Positions 4,626 to 7,442 of a DNA stretch of 7,442 nucleotides are shown here, in pieces; the first letter of the stretch is position 1; every line of letters begins with the position of its first letter. A program made the position numbers and the translations under genes. A model generated the notes under the pieces. That model saw only the letters and a program-made list of their open reading frames with translations. It ran no database searches and had not been told where the DNA came from. The DNA comes from JAFAVZ01 sp036009105 (GTDB lineage Bacteria > Acidobacteriota > Thermoanaerobaculia > Gp7-AA8), in contig DASYMJ010000007.1 in assembly GCA_036009105.1 (NCBI GenBank), positions 1 through 7,442 on the forward strand, read 5' to 3'.

Positions 4626-5594
4626 ATGCGCGCGATCACCTTCGACCACTTCGGCGATGAAGACGTCCTCCGTATCGCGGACGTGCCCGCACCGAAGGTT
4701 GCGGCGGACGACCTGCGCATCGCGGTCCGCGCCACCGCGGTCAACCGCGCCGATCTCCTCCAGCGCCAGGGCCACTACCCGCCCCCGCCCGGCGCCTCCG
4801 AGATCCTCGGCCTCGAGGCGGCGGGGGTGGTCAGCGAAGTCGGCGCGAACGTGCGCGGCTGGCAAGTCGGCGAGCGGGTGATGGCGCTGCTGCCGGGCGG
4901 CGGCTACGCGGAGGAAGCGGTCGTGCACGCCGGCTCGGCGATGCACGTGCCGGAGACGCTGAGCGACGAAGAAGCGGCGGCCGTGCCGGAAGTCTTCCTC
5001 ACCGCGCACCACAATCTCTTCGACCTCGCGCGCATCAAGCCGGGCGAGCGCGCCCTCATTCACGGCGGCGGCTCCGGCGTCGGCACCGCGGCCACCACGC
5101 TGCTGGGGCTCGCCGGCGCGCGCGTGCTCGTCACCGTCGGCTCCGAGGAGAAGGCGCGCCAATGCCTCGCCCACGGCGCCGACGTGGCGATCAACTACAA
5201 GACCGAGGACTTCGTCGAGAAAGCCCGCAACGTCGACGTGATCCTGGACCACCTCGGCGCCAGCTATCTTCCCCGCGATCTCCAAGCGCTGGGCGACGGC
5301 GGCCGCGTCGTGATCATCGGCTCCATGGGCGGCGAGCGCACGGCAGCGGTGGATGTCGGCATGCTGCTGCACAAACGGCTGCAGGTGCTCGGCTCGGTGA
5401 TGCGTCCCCGTCCGGCTTCTGCGAAGGCGGAGATCGTCGCCTCATTTCTCGCCCGCTTCGGCGCCGACCTGGAGGCAGGACGCATCCGCCCGGTGATCTA
5501 CCGGGTGATGCCGCTGGAGGAGGCGGCCGAGGCGCACCGGCTGATGAAGTCGAGCGAGCACTTCGGCAAGATCGTGCTCACCGTGTCATCCTGA
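4626..5594 (+). CDS. NAD(P)H quinone oxidoreductase, PIG3/zeta-crystallin-like (zinc-free MDR)
   Basis: 322 residues, collinear with the human TP53I3 (PIG3) type of medium-chain reductase. These cytoplasmic enzymes reduce quinones with NADPH. The N-terminal GroES-like half carries NRADLLQRQGHYPPPPGAS (40-58), GLEAAG (62-67) and MALLPGGGYAE (86-96), all hallmark PIG3 motifs. The Rossmann half has LIHGGGSGVGTAA (144-156) for the cofactor and NYKTEDF (190-196). The catalytic-zinc Cys and His ligands of alcohol dehydrogenases are absent, as expected. ATG 4626 matches the family N-terminus. There is no Shine-Dalgarno sequence, because a palindromic element ends three bases before the ATG. The gene ends Ser-Ser-stop inside an inverted repeat shared with the convergent ankyrin gene. 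Confidence 0.92.
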   Translation: MRAITFDHFGDEDVLRIADVPAPKVAADDLRIAVRATAVNRADLLQRQGHYPPPPGASEILGLEAAGVVSEVGANVRGWQVGERVMALLPGGGYAEEAVVHAGSAMHVPETLSDEEAAAVPEVFLTAHHNLFDLARIKPGERALIHGGGSGVGTAATTLLGLAGARVLVTVGSEEKARQCLAHGADVAINYKTEDFVEKARNVDVILDHLGASYLPRDLQALGDGGRVVIIGSMGGERTAAVDVGMLLHKRLQVLGSVMRPRPASAKAEIVASFLARFGADLEAGRIRPVIYRVMPLEEAAEAHRLMKSSEHFGKIVLTVSS

Positions 5595-5667
5595 GCCCCG
5601 CCGAGAGCGAACGGACTCCCGGCAAGCACGAGGAGATCCATTCGGCGTCTGCGCGCCTCAGGACGAC
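5585..5667. repeat. Inverted repeat spanning the stop codons of two convergent genes
   Basis: GTCATCCTGAG (5585-5595) and CTCAGGACGAC (5657-5667) are inverted arms with one mismatch, 61 bases apart. The TGA of the oxidoreductase (5592-5594) lies in the left arm and the TGA of the ankyrin gene (5658-5660, minus strand) in the right arm. Similar GTCATCCTGAG palindromes are, from memory, widespread in intergenic DNA of soil bacteria. It may act as a bidirectional transcript end, although no T-tract is present. Confidence 0.65.
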
Positions 5668-6200
5668 CCGGTAGCGCACCGCTTCATCTTCGCCCACCGC
5701 AGCGCCGACTTTTGTGCCTTCACGTTCGCCAGCAGCGCGGCCGTTTCGTCCTGGCAGCTGAAGTACGTGAAGCGGTCGATGTCCGTGACGCCGGTCAGCG
5801 CGAGGTCGCGCGCCGTCTCGCCGCGGGCGTTTGCGAGGCTCGGGTCGGCTCCGCGGTGGAGCGGCTCGCGCACGATCGGGGCGTAGCCGTAGCCGGCGGC
5901 CATGGTCAGGGGCGTGGTGCCCTCCCGGCTGGAGCGGTTCGGATCGGCGCCGGCGTCGAGCAGCGCCGTGACGGAGCCGGCCTGCCCCTTGTGGATGGCG
6001 TGCAGCAGCGGCGTCCAGCCGTTGGGGCCATCGTCAATGGCGTTCGGGCTCGCGCCGCGGGCGAGCGCGCCCTGCAGCGCGCGCACGTCGCCGCCGCGGG
6101 CGGCATCGATGAGGTCCGCCTGCACCCCGTCGGCGAAGCGTCCGCCGCGGCAGGCGAAAAAGACGACGAGCACGAAGGTGGCCTTGATCAGGCGTTGCAT
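5658..6200 (-). CDS. Exported ankyrin-repeat protein
   Basis: 180 residues. The N-terminus (MQRLIKATFVLVVFFACRGG) is a signal peptide; Cys17 after FFA could be a lipobox, but the -3 residue is Phe rather than the usual Leu, so lipidation is uncertain. Ankyrin repeats follow: about 28-60 (DLIDAARGGDVRALQGALARGASPN), 61-94 (GWTPLLHAIHKG to LLDAGADPN) and 95-127 (TTPLTMAAGYG to LHRGADPS), with a part repeat at 128-136. The rest is Lys/Ala-rich with Cys149 and Cys175. Such proteins act as binding scaffolds, probably periplasmic here; the partner is unknown. It lies 32 bases after the Nudix gene on the same strand, likely in one operon. Its last residues and stop come from an inverted repeat arm. 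Confidence 0.8.
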   Translation of the reverse strand: MQRLIKATFVLVVFFACRGGRFADGVQADLIDAARGGDVRALQGALARGASPNAIDDGPNGWTPLLHAIHKGQAGSVTALLDAGADPNRSSREGTTPLTMAAGYGYAPIVREPLHRGADPSLANARGETARDLALTGVTDIDRFTYFSCQDETAALLANVKAQKSALRWAKMKRCATGSS

Positions 6201-6209
6201 GCCTGCAAC
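6194..6209. promoter_or_regulatory. Small dyad over the ankyrin gene start
   Basis: GTTGCA (6194-6199) and TGCAAC (6204-6209) are inverted arms around TGCC, covering the ATG (6198-6200) and the weak AGGC that might serve as ribosome binding site. A hairpin here would hide the start. Six base pairs is short, so it may be chance. Confidence 0.25.
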
Positions 6210-6232
6210 TTAGTGCCGCCCGAGGCGTGCGG

Positions 6233-6736
6233 TCAAGTACTTTTTGATGAAAAGTAGAGCGCCACTTTTAAATCGATCAGCACGCCCTCGCCACGCTTCC
6301 GCTGCAGCCAGTGGGCGATGTCCGCCACCGGCACCTGGTGCACCTCGATGTCCTCGCCCCCCACCCCTCCGCCCTCCCCCCGCCGCCGCACCCCGCTGGC
6401 CCGATACAGCGTCACCAGCTCGGACGTGATGCCGGGCGAGCTCGGCCCGGCGGCGATCTTCTCCACCCCGTCGCAGACGAAGCCGGTCTCTTCCTCCAGC
6501 TCCTTCTTCGCCGTCTCCGCCGGATCGCCGCTCCCTTTTTCATCGCCCACCAGGCCGGCCGGGAAGTCGATGACCCGCGCGTCGACGGCGCGGCGGTATT
6601 GCTCGGTGAGCACGACCCGCCCGTCCTCCGTGATCGCCACCACGGCCGCCGCCTCGGTGGCCGACTTGCGCTCCGCGAACTCCCAACCGTCATGCTCGCG
6701 CACGAGCAGGTGCTTGCCTTCGAAGATGGTTTTCAT
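6233..6736 (-). CDS. Nudix hydrolase, ADP-ribose pyrophosphatase type
   Basis: 167 residues, a typical length. Nudix enzymes split nucleoside diphosphates linked to another group; this type usually turns ADP-ribose or sugar nucleotides into AMP plus a sugar phosphate in the cytoplasm. The Nudix box runs from Gly61 to Phe86 and ends KELEEETGF, keeping metal-binding Glu82 and Glu83. The usual Arg is Lys78, and the first half (GLVGDEKGSGDP) has three extra residues and Gly instead of the first Glu. SSPGITSE (99-106) fits the Pro-containing ADP-ribose signature after the box. A low-complexity RRRGEGGGVGGED (118-129) is a likely loop insertion. It starts nine bases after the regulator gene; GAGG (6744-6747) overlaps that gene's stop, so the two are coupled. 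Confidence 0.9.
   Translation of the reverse strand: MKTIFEGKHLLVREHDGWEFAERKSATEAAAVVAITEDGRVVLTEQYRRAVDARVIDFPAGLVGDEKGSGDPAETAKKELEEETGFVCDGVEKIAAGPSSPGITSELVTLYRASGVRRRGEGGGVGGEDIEVHQVPVADIAHWLQRKRGEGVLIDLKVALYFSSKST
6357..6381 (-). other. Potential G-quadruplex in the Nudix coding strand
   Basis: The minus (sense) strand carries G-runs of six, three, four and six separated by loops of one, four and one bases, which fits the G3+N1-7 pattern. It encodes the Gly-rich insertion of the Nudix protein and would also be present in the mRNA. Folding is inferred. Confidence 0.55.
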
Positions 6737-6745
6737 CTGCCTGCC

Positions 6746-7442
6746 TCAATCCACATCCGTGATCCGCCCGTTGGCAAGGGGCGGAAAGCCGAGGGCGCGC
6801 TCGTAGTCCTCGCGCATGGCCGCGTAGCACTCACAGCTCAGCTCCTCGAGGCGCGGCCGGTCGATGATGCGGACGCGGTTGCGCGAATGCTCGATGGCGC
6901 CCGCCTCGCGCAGGTGGCGGATGCCTTCGTTGATGCCCGCGCGCCGCGCGCCGAGCATGCGGGAGAGGAACTCCTGCGTGACCGACATCTCCGGCGCGCC
7001 GACGCGGTCGGCCAGGATGAGCAGCCAGTGGGCCAGGCGCTCATCCAGCAGGTGCACCCGGTTGCAGGCGGCGAGCTGCGTGGTCATGGCGTAGAACGCG
7101 TGCACGAAGCGCAGCAGCACGTCGCTCACACGCCGGTCCTGCTGCATTTCGTTGCGCATGATCTCGGGGTCGATGCGTGCCACCCAGCCGCGGCCCTGCA
7201 CCAGGCCGTGATGCGGACTGGTCTCGACGCCGAGGAGGGCGTTGATCCCGGCGAAGCCGTCCGGACCGATCATGCCGACCTCCACCTCGGCGCCGCTCTC
7301 CAGCGTGCGGAGAATGGAGATCACGCCGTCGAGCGGGAAGTAGAGGTCCGTCCGGTCGTCGGCCCCGAAGAGGCTGTCGCTCACCATCAGCTCGGAGGTG
7401 CGGAAGGCCCCTTCCATGTGCCGCAGCGCGTCCGGGGGGAAA
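6746..7442 (-). CDS. Crp/Fnr-family transcriptional regulator (5' end outside window)
   Basis: At least 223 residues counted from the Met at 7417. The frame stays open to the window edge and reads FPPDALRHM before that Met, matching the 'LPPEDLxxL' start common in this family, and no ribosome binding site precedes 7417; so the true start most likely lies beyond 7442. A cyclic-nucleotide-binding beta-roll (about 24-84, with FPLDGVISIL and EVEVGMIGPDGFAG) is followed by the dimer helix (95-120), CNRVHLLDERLAHWLL (118-133) and a winged helix-turn-helix (145-185, VTQEFLSRMLGARRAGINEGI). It ends LSCECYAAMREDYERAL, usual for this subgroup. The cAMP-contact motif of CRP and the Fe-S cysteines of FNR are absent, so the ligand is unknown. 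First gene of a likely operon with the Nudix hydrolase. Confidence 0.88.
   Translation of the reverse strand, partial: FPPDALRHMEGAFRTSELMVSDSLFGADDRTDLYFPLDGVISILRTLESGAEVEVGMIGPDGFAGINALLGVETSPHHGLVQGRGWVARIDPEIMRNEMQQDRRVSDVLLRFVHAFYAMTTQLAACNRVHLLDERLAHWLLILADRVGAPEMSVTQEFLSRMLGARRAGINEGIRHLREAGAIEHSRNRVRIIDRPRLEELSCECYAAMREDYERALGFPPLANGRITDVD

Noticed and set aside
3251..4744. A 497-codon minus-strand frame across the ABC operon
   Set aside because: Arg/Ala/Pro-rich shadow of the ATPase and permease genes, whose own frames carry all the family motifs.
4500..5372. A 290-codon minus-strand frame opposite the oxidoreductase
   Set aside because: Antisense shadow of a well-supported PIG3-type gene; no recognisable domain.
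1..7442. Search for tRNA, rRNA, riboswitch, integrase, transposase or defence genes
   Set aside because: None seen. All long frames with real protein character are accounted for by the nine listed genes, and no RAYT gene is in the window.

Overview
The window is about 7.4 kb of GC-rich bacterial chromosome, densely coding on both strands. It looks like a Gram-negative organism: it encodes a signal-peptide-bearing outer-membrane beta-barrel protein ending in Phe and a second exported protein. The base composition, the style of the small exported proteins and the GTAGGGCCGGC-type intergenic palindromes suggest an Acidobacteriota-like (or similar soil or subsurface) lineage. That placement is inference; no rRNA or other marker gene is present.

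Layout. 1-182: a repeat-rich leader with a cut-off palindromic doublet and a 50-nt hairpin. 183-695 (+): small exported protein of unknown function. 708-773: a perfect inverted doublet of a REP-like palindrome. 775-1521 (-): exodeoxyribonuclease III. 1582-2253 (+): outer-membrane beta-barrel protein, divergent from xth across 60 bp. 2253-2416: a cluster of REP-like palindromes including a 48-bp tandem duplication. 2421-4380 (-): an ABC exporter operon, ATPase then ABC-2 permease, overlapping by 8 bp. 4381-4625: a divergent intergenic region holding a short ORF that may be a gene remnant, a 20-bp dyad and a variant REP doublet. 4626-5594 (+): PIG3-type NAD(P)H quinone oxidoreductase. 5585-5667: an inverted repeat whose two arms supply the stop codons of both convergent genes. 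5658-7442 (-): a probable operon of Crp/Fnr-type regulator (cut by the window edge), Nudix ADP-ribose-type pyrophosphatase and ankyrin-repeat protein.

The genes are mostly ordinary housekeeping or maintenance functions: DNA repair, export, redox, nucleotide-sugar clean-up and regulation. No defence system, integrase, tRNA, rRNA or CRISPR array is visible. The most notable content is between genes. A family of short palindromes, each with a GTAG head, an 8-bp stem and a 3-4-nt loop, occurs mainly as inverted pairs. This is the architecture of REP doublets (REPINs), which in other bacteria are mobilised by a RAYT (TnpA-REP) Y1 transposase encoded elsewhere. One copy shows a paired change of head and stem (GTAGGG/CCCTAC to GTGGGG/CCCCAC), and it ends three bases before the start codon of the oxidoreductase.
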